Source: Novipirellula herctigrandis
GTDB lineage: Bacteria > Planctomycetota > Planctomycetia > Pirellulales > Pirellulaceae
Reading direction: 5' to 3'
DNA: 64,000 nucleotides
NCBI GenBank assembly: GCA_007859835.1
Contig: SJPJ01000001.1
Coordinates: forward strand, 6,086,024-6,150,023
Below, piece by piece: positions 1 to 8,524 of the stretch (its first letter is position 1; each line of letters opens with the position of its first letter). A model generated the notes under the pieces. It was not told where the DNA came from and made no database searches. It saw only the letters and a list, made by a program, of their open reading frames with translations. Both the position numbers and the translations under genes were made by a program.

Positions 1-72
1 GGCGGCAAACGCATGGGCCGTCACACCCAAGGCGCATCGCATGCTCTATCTCACACTGCGTTGACACTCGGG

Positions 73-582
73 TCACGCGTCTCCGATTGGGTCGTCGCTT
101 AAGTCCCCTTCGGTGATCATCTGGAAGCCTTTCTCTTGCAGCGTCTTCATGGCGAACTCAATGTTTTCGACCATGATTGCGACGGCGGGCTTGCCGTGAG
201 GGCGAACGAACAAGGGGTAGGCTTGGACGATGTTCAATTCGGCCTGCAATAATGCGGTACAGACTCGCAACAACGGTTGGGGGCCTTCGGGCAATTCGAT
301 TCCAACCAGGTCGGTTTCGATGATCGCTAATCCACTTCGCTCTAGAATTTCACGTCCCCGATCGGCATCGCTCACTAGGAAACGAACAAATGCGCATTCG
401 GCGGCGTCATTGATCGACAAGGCACAGATTCGAATCCCTGTGCCTTCGAATCGTTTGACGACTTCAAGCAGTTGGCCGACACGGTTTTCGAGAAAGACCG
501 TGAATTGACGAAGTGCGGGGTAATTCCGCCCGCGAGCGGTTTCAAATGCGGTTCCTGAACCCGAACCTTCGCTAATGTCCAT
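73..582 (-). CDS. tandem ACT-domain protein
   Basis: The 169-residue product appears to contain two consecutive ACT-type folds, at about residues 25-93 and 96-160. The first opens with the typical strand-helix pattern RQFTVFLENRVGQLLEVV, and the second covers LLRVCTALLQAELNIVQAY. ACT domains bind small ligands, usually amino acids, and often regulate enzymes. Here no catalytic or DNA-binding domain is attached, so a stand-alone sensor or regulatory subunit is the likely role (inference). I chose the ATG at 582; an upstream TTG at 657 would add a low-complexity leader that does not look conserved. The gene is divergent from the thioesterase gene that follows. The ligand cannot be read from the sequence. 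Confidence 0.8.
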   Translation of the reverse strand: MDISEGSGSGTAFETARGRNYPALRQFTVFLENRVGQLLEVVKRFEGTGIRICALSINDAAECAFVRFLVSDADRGREILERSGLAIIETDLVGIELPEGPQPLLRVCTALLQAELNIVQAYPLFVRPHGKPAVAIMVENIEFAMKTLQEKGFQMITEGDLSDDPIGDA

Positions 583-713
583 GCTGTGCTCGTCTTGAAG
601 CGTAAATGCTGGTAAAAATCTGCTTTCAGTGTAGGCTTCGGCCACGCTGTTGGTCAATCTTCGCTATTTTTTCGTAGGATCTGGCAATCTTGATAAAGGT
701 AGAAGCGATAAAA

Positions 714-1118
714 ATGGGCCATGAATCGCCAATTTTTCAAAACGGAGCGACTCATTCGATCGATTTCCGAGTCGAATATCACGAAACGGATGGCCAGGGA
801 CACGTCCATCACTCTAAATACGCAAGCTTTTTTGAGCGTGGTCGGGTGGAGATGCTCCGTTCGGCGGGCCTGAGCTATAAACGCCTCGAAGAGGCTGGCT
901 TCATGCTGGTGGTAACCGAGATCAACGTCAAGTACTACGCTCCGGCCAGTTTCGATGACCTTCTGACCCAGACGACCGAATTGACGGGCTTTCGAAAAGT
1001 TCGGTTGTATCACCATTACCGGATTGAACGGGACGGCCAATTGATCGCCGAAGGGACCACCACGATCGCATGTGTCGACCGAAATGGACAACCACGCCGG
1101 TTGCCAAGCCATTGGTAG
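714..1118 (+). CDS. YbgC-like acyl-CoA thioesterase (hot-dog fold)
   Basis: The 134-residue protein matches the 4-hydroxybenzoyl-CoA thioesterase/YbgC family in length and pattern. The active-site loop reads EYHETDGQGHVHHSKY (about residues 21-36), with D26 in the position of the catalytic aspartate. The helix FFERGRVEML and the strand motif NVKYYAPASFDD follow as in the family. It should hydrolyse an acyl-CoA or acyl-ACP thioester in the cytoplasm; the substrate is unknown. The ATG at 714 gives a normal family N-terminus; a TTG at 690 would add eight residues. In many bacteria ybgC lies with tol-pal genes, but no such neighbours are present here. Confidence 0.85.
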   Translation: MGHESPIFQNGATHSIDFRVEYHETDGQGHVHHSKYASFFERGRVEMLRSAGLSYKRLEEAGFMLVVTEINVKYYAPASFDDLLTQTTELTGFRKVRLYHHYRIERDGQLIAEGTTTIACVDRNGQPRRLPSHW

Positions 1119-1301
1119 CGACGATGCCTTGATGCTCAACACGCACAGTCATCACAATCGGGATATTTTACCGAGAAGGTGTGTTTTCTTTGTTGAGCAA
1201 ATCCCGGTTTTTTTGCTTTGTTTGATTTATCGGGTAGGGTTCACTGCAGAGTCTCGCCGCGGGGGAAATGTGTGTGATGGCTCTGCTCTAATCACTTGAC
1301 T

Positions 1302-1333
1302 GCCTGTCCTAGCTAACGCCTGTCCTAGCTAAC
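1302..1333. repeat. 16-bp tandem repeat, 2 copies
   Basis: The unit GCCTGTCCTAGCTAAC occurs twice back to back (1302-1317 and 1318-1333), without mismatch. It lies 30 bp before the start of the PilZ-like gene, in the 245-bp gap after the thioesterase gene. The rest of that gap shows no gene or clear terminator. Confidence 0.9.
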
Positions 1334-1363
1334 TACCCCGCATTCGATGGAAGACGCGTACCG

Positions 1364-1948
1364 ATGACTGTCGCCACTGCAAATTACAAAGCTGGTCAAT
1401 CTGGATCTGAAAAGACCTTTGCCGAACACGCAATCGAAAATCGATCGGACGCTGTCGACAATTCGATGCCACAGAGCTTTTTTCGATGCCCTGTTCCGGA
1501 GTCAATTCGCAATGCAAAAATTCGCATTGGTCGCCGCAAGGTTGCAGTGGAAGTCCAAGAGACGTCCATTGATGGTTTCACGGTTTGTATCAGCTCGAAG
1601 AAAGCTCCCAGCATTAAGATCGGGGAAACATGGCAACTCGACTATGACGGTACTCGTACCGAAGTGTACCCACAGTGGTTTTTTAGTTCCCCGGATGGGC
1701 ACGTCCAATTAGGTCTTCGCCGATTGCGGGATTTGACCAAACCTTCGCCAATCAAGTCGTCCTGGTTTGGTAGGTCACGACACCGGCATATTCACGACAA
1801 TAACAGCGCTGTGATAATGTTTGGCGGATTGCTGTTAGCATTTGTTGCGGTGCTCGCCTCGCCCGGTATTGGCGACAAACTTGGAACCTCACAAAGAATC
1901 CAAGCTGGATTCAAGTGGATCATTCAAGGTGTGAATCAGATGTTCTAA
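1364..1948 (+). CDS. PilZ-like protein with C-terminal membrane helix
   Basis: The 194-residue product has a beta-rich region at about 50-125 that resembles a PilZ fold: RIGRRKVAVEVQETSIDGF carries a (D/N)xSxxG-like turn, and VQLGLRRLRD could be the closing strand. The classic RxxxR c-di-GMP motif is not clear, so ligand binding is doubtful. A hydrophobic segment at about 148-165 (AVIMFGGLLLAFVAVLAS) predicts one membrane helix. The 3' end overlaps the 3' end of apt by 4 bp in convergent orientation. The function is unknown; PilZ-like is my best reading, not a firm assignment. Confidence 0.6.
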   Translation: MTVATANYKAGQSGSEKTFAEHAIENRSDAVDNSMPQSFFRCPVPESIRNAKIRIGRRKVAVEVQETSIDGFTVCISSKKAPSIKIGETWQLDYDGTRTEVYPQWFFSSPDGHVQLGLRRLRDLTKPSPIKSSWFGRSRHRHIHDNNSAVIMFGGLLLAFVAVLASPGIGDKLGTSQRIQAGFKWIIQGVNQMF

Positions 1949-2517
1949 CCGGGGAGCCCTGGTTGTTCATTTTGAGCGCTGAGATCGGTTTCCTCGTCAT
2001 CCGAATCGTAACGAAGAACCGAATGAACTTTGTAGGGATTCAATCGTGGTTCACCGCCCAGGGGAGCCAAGTGAATCAAAAACGAACATCCGACGATCGC
2101 CGCATCGCATTGTTCTAACAATCGGCAACACGCTTCCATCGTGCCACCGGTGGCCAGTAAGTCATCCACAAGCAAAACGCGTTGTCCTGGTTTGATGCCG
2201 TCAACATGGATTTGCAGTTCGTCGGATCCATATTCGAGCTCGTAGGCGAACGAGTGTAGATCAAACGGCAATTTGCCTGGTTTGCGAATCGGAACAAAAC
2301 CGGCTCCAAGCCGAACCGCTAATGGCCCTGCAAAAATAAAACCTCTCGCCTCCGCAGAAGCGATCACATCTACACCCGAATTCAAGAAGGGCTCAGCCAT
2401 CGCCTCGATCGATGCAGCAAACGCTTTTGAATCGGCCAGCAAAGGCGTGATGTCGCGAAACAGGATGCCTGGTTTGGGATAATCAGGAATGTCGCGGACG
2501 TAGTTGCGGAGGTCCAT
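1945..2517 (-). CDS. apt: adenine phosphoribosyltransferase
   Basis: The protein converts adenine and PRPP to AMP in purine salvage in the cytoplasm. The ATG at 2517 gives MDLRNYVRDIPDYPKPGILF, the usual Apt N-terminus; a longer frame to 2580 runs into upstream repeats and is unlikely. Residues 115-126 (LLVDDLLATGGT) form the PRPP-binding loop, and RKPGKLP at 78-84 matches the family flexible loop. At 190 residues it is slightly longer than usual because of an acidic tail of about 20 residues (DSDDEETDLSAQ). Its stop codon overlaps that of the convergent PilZ-like gene. Confidence 0.95.
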   Translation of the reverse strand: MDLRNYVRDIPDYPKPGILFRDITPLLADSKAFAASIEAMAEPFLNSGVDVIASAEARGFIFAGPLAVRLGAGFVPIRKPGKLPFDLHSFAYELEYGSDELQIHVDGIKPGQRVLLVDDLLATGGTMEACCRLLEQCDAAIVGCSFLIHLAPLGGEPRLNPYKVHSVLRYDSDDEETDLSAQNEQPGLPG

Positions 2518-2560
2518 GTCGAGTATCGCTTTGCGGGAAGGTAAGGGTGAAAAAGTGCTA

Positions 2561-2643
2561 TGTTTTTTTCGGCTGACCAATGTTTTTCAGGTTGGCCCTA
2601 ATGTTTTTCTAGGTTGGCCAACGGTTTTTTCAGGTTGGCCAAC
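2561..2643. repeat. about 20-bp degenerate tandem repeat, 4 copies
   Basis: Four imperfect units are seen at 2561-2580, 2581-2600, 2601-2622 and 2623-2643. Each has a T-run followed by (C/T)AGGTTGGCC, or a variant of it. They begin 44 bp upstream of the apt start, between apt and the upstream co-directional gene, so they sit in the likely apt promoter or leader region. Confidence 0.85.
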
Positions 2644-2685
2644 GCTCGTCCAGCATACTTATCTAGGTTAAATCAGACTAGCCGT

Positions 2686-3897
2686 TTAGGGAACCTTTGG
2701 GGCCGCTGATATCGTTAGGGAATTACGACTCCATATAGCCTTGATGATTCCTTGGTCACTAATTTGTTCGGCGATCTGTGTGGCCAGCTTTCGAAAGGAG
2801 GTTTCTTTTGCCTCTAGCGAAACCATCTTCTCGCAAGCCCTTTTGGCTTCAGAATCGATCACACATGCCCGCCCTGTTGCGGACGCCAATTTTTCAAAGA
2901 TCTCGATCGCAGGAGTGTTGAGCAAGTTCAAGGAGACATTGTTGGTGTCGAGGCTCACCGGTGTTCGGCGATTTTTGTCGCGATGGTTTTTGGCTTGCGT
3001 CGTGAAAAATTCATCAATACCCATTCGGTGGGCTGACGCTGTCGCCGTCACTTCAAGAAGTCCTCGGTCTGTTTTCGCCGAACTTGACCGGTCCTTGCGT
3101 CGGATGACCGCTAACACTTTGGTGCGGTAAGCCCCGAGATCGTATTTTTGTGCATACCGATTCGATACATCGATCGGTTCGGTCGCCAATCGTTTTGGTA
3201 AAGAGGGTGATGCGAACGTCAAATCAAATTGGGCTAATACCAACGCAATCGCCACAGCAGGATCGATCGATTTCCACCGTTGGGCGGGCCAAAGATCGTG
3301 GTCCAATGCTCGATGGGTCGGATTCATCGACGCCGCATCAAAGATGCGTGAGAGCGAGTCGTTCGGCGTGGTCGCCTCGGACCACTGAACGTCAATCCTC
3401 TTCGGCGTTGACCAAACCGATGCCGATTGAACGATCGAACCAATCGAAGTTGCCGTCGCGTCGACCCACTCCGGACGACCGACCAACACGACGCCCGCAA
3501 TAGGCATGACGACACACTCTCGGGTTTGGGCAATTTGTTTCATCGCCATGTAGACCGTCGGCCCCACTTGCCCAGCATCAATCGGAGCGGAATGGTCAAC
3601 GTGCCGGTCGATCCAAACCGAGGCGTCGGCTTGGTCGGCGAATTCGCGTATCGCCAAACCAAACTCCTTGCCGTTAATCACAGCCGTGCTTTGCCCCATC
3701 ATTCTGGCACATAAAGGGTCCTTTAACGAAATGGCTCCGCTTGGTTGTGCGGACCGAGGGCGTTGTCCGAAAGTGACTGACGAGGTGCAAAAAATTGCAG
3801 TTAGGATGGCAAGATGAGAAAAAAAGTGAATTCTACCTGAGGCGCAATACTCGCTTCCAAAGTCGGCGTGAACGCTTGGAAAGTTCGCTTTTTGCAT
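2686..3897 (-). CDS. secreted protein of unknown function with STN-like segments
   Basis: I do not recognise a named family. From the ATG at 3897 the product has about 403 residues with an internal export signal (HFFSHLAILTAIFCTSSVTFGQ spans about residues 24-45). ATG codons further upstream would only lengthen the pre-signal tail. Two stretches look like the small alpha-beta STN fold found at the N-terminus of secretins and TonB receptors: one around CVVMPIAGVVLVGRP and one near the C-terminus around VSLNLLNTPAIEIFEKLAS. Between them is a region rich in Arg and Ser. The likely location is the periplasm. There is no secretin barrel and no type II or IV pilus gene nearby, so the role remains open. 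Confidence 0.65.
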   Translation of the reverse strand: MQKANFPSVHADFGSEYCASGRIHFFSHLAILTAIFCTSSVTFGQRPRSAQPSGAISLKDPLCARMMGQSTAVINGKEFGLAIREFADQADASVWIDRHVDHSAPIDAGQVGPTVYMAMKQIAQTRECVVMPIAGVVLVGRPEWVDATATSIGSIVQSASVWSTPKRIDVQWSEATTPNDSLSRIFDAASMNPTHRALDHDLWPAQRWKSIDPAVAIALVLAQFDLTFASPSLPKRLATEPIDVSNRYAQKYDLGAYRTKVLAVIRRKDRSSSAKTDRGLLEVTATASAHRMGIDEFFTTQAKNHRDKNRRTPVSLDTNNVSLNLLNTPAIEIFEKLASATGRACVIDSEAKRACEKMVSLEAKETSFRKLATQIAEQISDQGIIKAIWSRNSLTISAAPKVP

Positions 3898-4165
3898 AGC
3901 TTTCAGGTAGTTTGGGGGACTTGGCGACATTGTGGGGAGCGTCGTCTTGCCATGAGTGTCCGACCGAAAAATGTGAGATGACAAGAAGTCGCAGATTGGT
4001 TGGTTGTCGATCGCATTTTCGGCAACTAGACTCGCATTGAACTGAAACGATTGTACTTAAAAAAACGTCGTTTTGCGATCTGTAACGACTCGATGCGACA
4101 GGATGAGGTGGCCTGGTCGTACGATCATGCGTTGGCGGTTTTGACGACCGTGATGCGGACCCTCG

Positions 4166-4924
4166 GTGAACGAGATTGCTTGCCGAGCGAATTTGACTGC
4201 GTACCATGCACGCGACCGAGATCAGCGATTCACTTTACTTTTGACGGACATCCTAGTGACATCTCCTCTTGTACGGACAACACGATTGACGGTCGCCTAC
4301 CGGCGCTACCTAACCAGTGCGAATTCTCCACAATTTGCTGCCGAGGTGGACGAGTATTACTCGGCCGCAACTTTGGCAAGTTTACTTCGACGCAGTGACG
4401 TCGAAATGCGACGTGCTGCGGCTCTGTCGCTTGGGATGCTTGGAGACCATAGCTCGATCGAATCTCTTGGCCAAGCACTTTCGGATTCCGACCGGGGCGT
4501 TCGGTTGGCGAGCGATGATTCGTTCCGCGCTCTGTTGGTCCGCGACGCGGCACCTCGGCATCACCAACAATTGCTTCAAGTGATGCATTTGAACGATGGT
4601 GGCGAATACGCTGCGGCTCTTGCACCAACGATGATCCTTGTGGACCAAGCACCGCGTTACAGCGAAGCTCATCACCAGCTGGCAATTTGTTGGCAAGGCT
4701 TGGATAATGTGCGACAAGCGGAAACTTCGTTCCGAGCCTGTTTGTGGCATTGTCGTTATCACTACCTCGCTTGGCAAGGTTTATCGCGGTGCAGGATGAT
4801 GCAGCGTGATTATGAAGGTGCGATCAGTTCGCTTCGCCACTGTGTCGAGATTTGTCCCGACATCGAAAATTCACGGGCCCAGATCCGTGTTCTTGAGCGT
4901 CGGCTCCGCCAAACCGACGCTTGA
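4166..4924 (+). CDS. HEAT-repeat plus TPR protein
   Basis: The 252-residue product has a HEAT-like repeat at about 75-120 (VEMRRAAALSLGMLGDHSS) followed by three TPR-like helical hairpins at about 135-235 (SEAHHQLAICWQGLDNVRQA, YLAWQGLSRCRMMQRDYEG). Such scaffolds bind partner proteins. The frame is open from a GTG at 4166, with a stop just upstream at 4151; a second GTG at 4256 is also possible, because the recognisable part begins near residue 40. A small membrane protein gene follows at once. No export signal is visible, so a cytoplasmic protein is likely. Confidence 0.75.
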   Translation: MNEIACRANLTAYHARDRDQRFTLLLTDILVTSPLVRTTRLTVAYRRYLTSANSPQFAAEVDEYYSAATLASLLRRSDVEMRRAAALSLGMLGDHSSIESLGQALSDSDRGVRLASDDSFRALLVRDAAPRHHQQLLQVMHLNDGGEYAAALAPTMILVDQAPRYSEAHHQLAICWQGLDNVRQAETSFRACLWHCRYHYLAWQGLSRCRMMQRDYEGAISSLRHCVEICPDIENSRAQIRVLERRLRQTDA

Positions 4925-4959
4925 TAGGAAGCTTTCTGAATGTTGAGATACGGCAACCC

Positions 4960-5238
4960 ATGAGATACGACGACACATTGGTCGGTTCGTTGGCAATCCT
5001 CTTTTCGATTGTCGCCACAGCCATCGCCATAGGTCCTTGGTCGACACCTTATCAGTTGAGAACGATCGGGGCTATCAAAGATCGATTTGGTAAGTCCGCA
5101 GCGCGTGGCGTTTGGTTCGCGGTTGCATTGGCTGCATTCGCAGCCGGTATCACGATTCTCAGTGGTGCCCGCCCGTCGTACGCACGTCCTGCATCGTCAA
5201 GCGTTGCTCCGCGTTCTTCCGTTTCGCCGGCTCACTAA
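4960..5238 (+). CDS. small two-helix membrane protein
   Basis: The ATG at 4960 gives a 92-residue protein with two strong hydrophobic segments, TLVGSLAILFSIVATAIAIG near the N-terminus and VWFAVALAAFAAGITIL in the middle, then a Ser/Pro/Ala-rich tail. A TTG at 4921 would overlap the stop of the preceding gene and adds nothing typical. The spacing suggests it is co-transcribed with the HEAT/TPR gene. I do not recognise a family. It converges on the thioredoxin-YHS gene, 60 bp away. Confidence 0.65.
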   Translation: MRYDDTLVGSLAILFSIVATAIAIGPWSTPYQLRTIGAIKDRFGKSAARGVWFAVALAAFAAGITILSGARPSYARPASSSVAPRSSVSPAH

Positions 5239-5298
5239 GTTCGTTCTATTCGCAATGATCTTGTCATCATCTCATAGCACGGAAGTGGCTAACCACGA

Positions 5299-6414
5299 TC
5301 AGGACGTGCCGGGATTGGCGTCTTTCACTGCTTTTTCCATCACGTTGATGGCCGCGTCGGTGTAGCGTTCGTACTCGTTCCAAAAATGGTTCATTGCGGC
5401 TTCGTCAGCGAAGAAGAACATCCGGTTGTGTGTCGGATCTTTTAGTCCCCATTCGCGTTTGCCAGGGACGATGCGGCCTTCTTCAAAAAATCGAACGACA
5501 TCGATTTCGTTGAGCACTGGTGTGTAAGTGACCGGATCAACCAAGAAGGCTTGCATCGCTTCGTCGTTAGAGAAGAGGTAGAGTTTGCCCAAATGAATGA
5601 CGCCGAACTCGGGTTTGCCTTCGACCCAGCGATCCTCTTTGATGACTGTCACGGCACAATAACCCTCCATCGCCAATTCCGCTTCCCCTGACTTCTCGGT
5701 TGTTTTTTCAACTGTAGCGGTTTCCGTGCTGGTGGTTTCTTTTTCGCTCGGACTTTGGGCTTCCTTGGAGGCAACGTTCAGACCAGGGTTCGGTGCATCT
5801 AAGCTCGGGCTTTCCATTCGCGAACTCGCCAATTGCGCCGTCGCACCACCAGTGGACGCCGCGGGCATTTGTGGGGGCATTTGGAAAGATGGTGATGTTG
5901 GTGCTGGCGAGCCCATTTGGGGTGCTGCTTGCTGGGGAGGTTGTTGCTGAGCAACCATAGGGGCGTGGCTGTTTGGCGTTCCGGGCGGCATCATGCCCGG
6001 GGCTGGTTTGGGTAGGCTGCTTTGCAGCATCGCGACATATCGGTTAGGTGCTTGTGGGCTGACGCTATGTGATACCGTCTTTCCTTGCGTTGTGACGATC
6101 ACGTCGGTTGGAAACGCGGTAACCTTAAACATCTTCACCAGCTGAGGATTTTTGTTCGCGTGAACTTTCACGGCAACAAAATTCTGGTCGATCGCTTCGG
6201 CGACATCGGGGGATTGGAAGGAGCCTTTTTCGAGTTTATCGCACCAAACGCAATTGTCGCTGTAGAAATGCAACAACAGCAACTTGTGCTCTTTTTGGGC
6301 TTCCGCATGAGCGGTCCGCAAATTCTCTTGCCAAGTGATTTCGGCCGAGGCTTCGGTTGCGGTCATTACGCTGAGGACCGCAAAACAGGAAAGGGTTAGG
6401 GCTACCTGACGCAT
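5299..6414 (-). CDS. secreted thioredoxin-fold protein with YHS-like C-terminus
   Basis: The ATG at 6414 starts a clear signal peptide (MRQVALTLSCFAVLSVMTAT, cleavage near ASA-EI). A thioredoxin-like domain follows, with the redox pair C55-x2-C58 in YSDNCVWCDKLEKG and the cis-proline region AFPTDV. Next is a Pro/Gln/Ala-rich linker of about 110 residues. The C-terminal 120 residues have two YHS-type blocks (GYCAVTVI, GKLYLFSNDEAMQAF, then HNRMFFFADEAAMNHF). YHS domains are associated with metal binding; the linkage suggests a periplasmic redox or metal-handling protein (inference). The product is 371 residues. A longer frame to 6579 lacks a plausible N-terminus. Confidence 0.85.
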   Translation of the reverse strand: MRQVALTLSCFAVLSVMTATEASAEITWQENLRTAHAEAQKEHKLLLLHFYSDNCVWCDKLEKGSFQSPDVAEAIDQNFVAVKVHANKNPQLVKMFKVTAFPTDVIVTTQGKTVSHSVSPQAPNRYVAMLQSSLPKPAPGMMPPGTPNSHAPMVAQQQPPQQAAPQMGSPAPTSPSFQMPPQMPAASTGGATAQLASSRMESPSLDAPNPGLNVASKEAQSPSEKETTSTETATVEKTTEKSGEAELAMEGYCAVTVIKEDRWVEGKPEFGVIHLGKLYLFSNDEAMQAFLVDPVTYTPVLNEIDVVRFFEEGRIVPGKREWGLKDPTHNRMFFFADEAAMNHFWNEYERYTDAAINVMEKAVKDANPGTS

Positions 6415-7155
6415 CAAACTTGTCCTAGTGTCTTCGAATACCGTGGGAGGCAAATTGGGGAGAGAAAAATTCTTCTCGTTCAATCGTTTTCGACTCTCGG
6501 GATGGTGTCGCTTGAGGGGAAAGTACAGATTGCGCAAACTTTGACGCCACCTCAATCTTGGCTCATGTTTTTTTGACATGCCCGCAGGACCGCAAACGCT
6601 TCAACTTGGCTGGTTGTGCCAAACATGCGCCCAAATTACCAGCAGTTTGCTAGCAATTTGTGTTTTTGCTGGTTGCTGCCAAGCCCCCGCCCGATCTCTC
6701 GTTGGACAAGCTTGTTCACTCATTCCGGGGGGGGCTTTCGCCGTTTCAGATTTTGGTGCACGAGGATCTTTGGTGCACGAGGATCTTTGGTGCACGAGGA
6801 TCTTTGGTGCATGGGGATCTTTGGTGCACGAGGATCTTTGGTGCACGAGGTTTACGAACGCTAGAACCCGGTTTCTCGTTTTTTCGTTGCGTTAAAATTC
6901 TCGTTGCGTCAAAGAGACGCGCCAAAGATACAAGTGGTGACAAAGAAGGTTGCGGGTGCAGGCTGTAGTGATCAAACGCTTGCGTCGACATTGTTAATTA
7001 GGGATTTTGCTTGCATTGTACTTTTTTTGTCGTAAGTTTCCGCAGCGACTTGTCTAAGCGAGGTGAGTGGCTCCCTGAAAATTTGATTTAGCACCACACC
7101 AACCGAAACCGCGATCCGAAACCCTTCGCGGTGACTCACACGGGGATAATCCAAC
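6415..7155. other. 741-bp divergent intergenic region
   Basis: The region separates the divergent thioredoxin-YHS and CnaB-like genes. It contains the 17-bp tandem repeat annotated separately, and otherwise T-rich and mixed sequence without a recognisable gene. Several short frames are open through the repeat on both strands, but this follows from the 17-bp period, which opens every frame alike. Promoters for both flanking genes should lie here; I cannot place them with confidence. Confidence 0.6.
6752..6850. repeat. 17-bp tandem repeat, 5.8 copies
   Basis: The unit TTTGGTGCACGAGGATC is repeated at 6752, 6769, 6786, 6803 and 6820, with a partial copy at 6837-6850. The fourth copy differs (GCATGGGG instead of GCACGAGG); the others are identical. 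Each unit has the 6-bp palindrome GTGCAC, so the array presents evenly spaced palindromes 17 bp apart. There are no spacers, so it is not a CRISPR array. Confidence 0.95.
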
Positions 7156-8325
7156 GTGGCTCAACGAACTCAAAAAACGGTATCCGCAATTGCTGCGATG
7201 TTGATTTCAGTTACTGGATCCATCGCCTTGGCTGATTCGACTCGCGTCCAAATAGAAACAAGTGAAATAAAGCATCGCGATGCTCAGTCCCGAGGCGACT
7301 CCATCGAGCTACAACTCGACGTTCCCGTAGGCCAAAGCCGCATCGCTTTGGCTGGCGCAAAAGTAACTTTGGTCGATAGTTATGGCGTCGCGAAGAAGTA
7401 TGTCGCCGACTCGCAGGGCAAAGTGAGGTTTGATGACATCGTCGCAGGCCCCTATGCGGTTGTTGCTGCGGGCGAGAATGTCTACGGTTCGACGATCCTG
7501 TTTATCCAACCGCAATCGAGAGCCAGTCTGCGAATGCCGCTAGCAGCAGTCAACGTCAAAAAGTTGACTCCTTGGATGGACAAATTCACAAGCCAGTTTT
7601 CGCAGAAACATGCCAATCAACTTGGCCATGTAATGTCACAAATCGAAAGGGAGACTTCCTTTTCTGATCAAGTTCAACTTCGCGAAGGCGGTATTCTCAA
7701 AGGTCAATTGGTATCGATTCTTGACCCTACGTCATCGAATGTTTCGCTTGCTGGTACCGAAGTCGTTTTGACGCAAAAGGGATTGGCTGTAGGAAAGACC
7801 TACACCAACGAAGCCGGCGAATTTCTATTCAAAGGTGTTCGTGCCGGAGTTCATGGTGTCGTTGCTGCTGGGCCGGCGGGTTACGCCACATTTGCCTTCG
7901 AAGCAATCGAGGCGGCCGCACTAGCGAATGGCCATGATCCCAAACATCAACTCGTTTCTGTGATGACAAACGATATCGCATGGTCCCTTCCGGTCACGTT
8001 GGTCCCGCCGACGATGATCCCAGGCGTTGTGGATCCTTTTGGGGCCAGCATGACGCAAGTTCCGGCAATGATCGGATCAGAGAACCTCGTTTCAGCTGAC
8101 TGCTGTGGTCACGGAAACGTCGGCGGTTCCTTCTCCGGCGGCATGGGCGGCATGGCTGGCATGGGCGGCAGCGTCGGTGGCGGCGGAATTGCATCGGGCG
8201 GTGGGAGTGGAAGTATCGGAGGCCTAGGGCTTCTCGGTGGCATCGCCGCTGCGATCGCGATCCCTGTCGCAACGAGCAACGATGATGACACCGCAGGGCC
8301 AGTCGCATCGCCATCAGGCATCTAG
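7156..8325 (+). CDS. secreted protein with two carboxypeptidase-regulatory-like domains
   Basis: The 389-residue product starts at a GTG and has a signal peptide (TVSAIAAMLISVTGSIALA). Two CnaB/carboxypeptidase-regulatory-like beta-sandwich modules follow: AGAKVTLVDSYGVAKKYVAD...VAGPYAVVAAG at about 65-110, and AGTEVVLTQKGLAVGKTYTN...VRAGVHGVVAAG at about 195-240. After a variable region comes a Gly/Met-rich stretch (GGMGGMAGMGGSVGGGG) and a hydrophobic segment (GLLGGIAAAIAIPVA) near the C-terminus, which may hold it in a membrane. Such proteins are usually extracellular or cell-wall structural parts. A strong terminator follows the gene. Confidence 0.75.
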   Translation: MAQRTQKTVSAIAAMLISVTGSIALADSTRVQIETSEIKHRDAQSRGDSIELQLDVPVGQSRIALAGAKVTLVDSYGVAKKYVADSQGKVRFDDIVAGPYAVVAAGENVYGSTILFIQPQSRASLRMPLAAVNVKKLTPWMDKFTSQFSQKHANQLGHVMSQIERETSFSDQVQLREGGILKGQLVSILDPTSSNVSLAGTEVVLTQKGLAVGKTYTNEAGEFLFKGVRAGVHGVVAAGPAGYATFAFEAIEAAALANGHDPKHQLVSVMTNDIAWSLPVTLVPPTMIPGVVDPFGASMTQVPAMIGSENLVSADCCGHGNVGGSFSGGMGGMAGMGGSVGGGGIASGGGSGSIGGLGLLGGIAAAIAIPVATSNDDDTAGPVASPSGI

Positions 8326-8361
8326 AAATCGCTAGACAAAACCAGTTTTATATGCATTAAG

Positions 8362-8399
8362 AATCGGTGTCACGGTTAAGCGTGACGCCGATTTTTTTT
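8362..8399 (+). terminator. rho-independent terminator
   Basis: A 13-bp stem, AATCGGTGTCACG against CGTGACGCCGATT (one G-T pair), has a 5-nt loop and runs into a T-tract at 8391-8399. It lies 37 bp after the stop of the secreted CnaB-like gene. Confidence 0.9.
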
Positions 8400-8524
8400 G
8401 CCATCGCTTGACCGGGGCACATCGCTGGATGTCGGGCTGGACAAGTCGCCACGGAATAGGCATTCGCTCGTTTCATGATCGTGCGAAACGCTAGCCATTG
8501 GTTGTTCGCGCATGCGATAGTGGA

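Noticed and set aside
6752..6850. CRISPR-like array
   Set aside because: There are no spacers between units and no cas genes in the window.
6601..6991. Several open frames on both strands across the 17-bp array
   Set aside because: A 17-bp period opens all frames equally; the peptides are only the repeat read in rotation.
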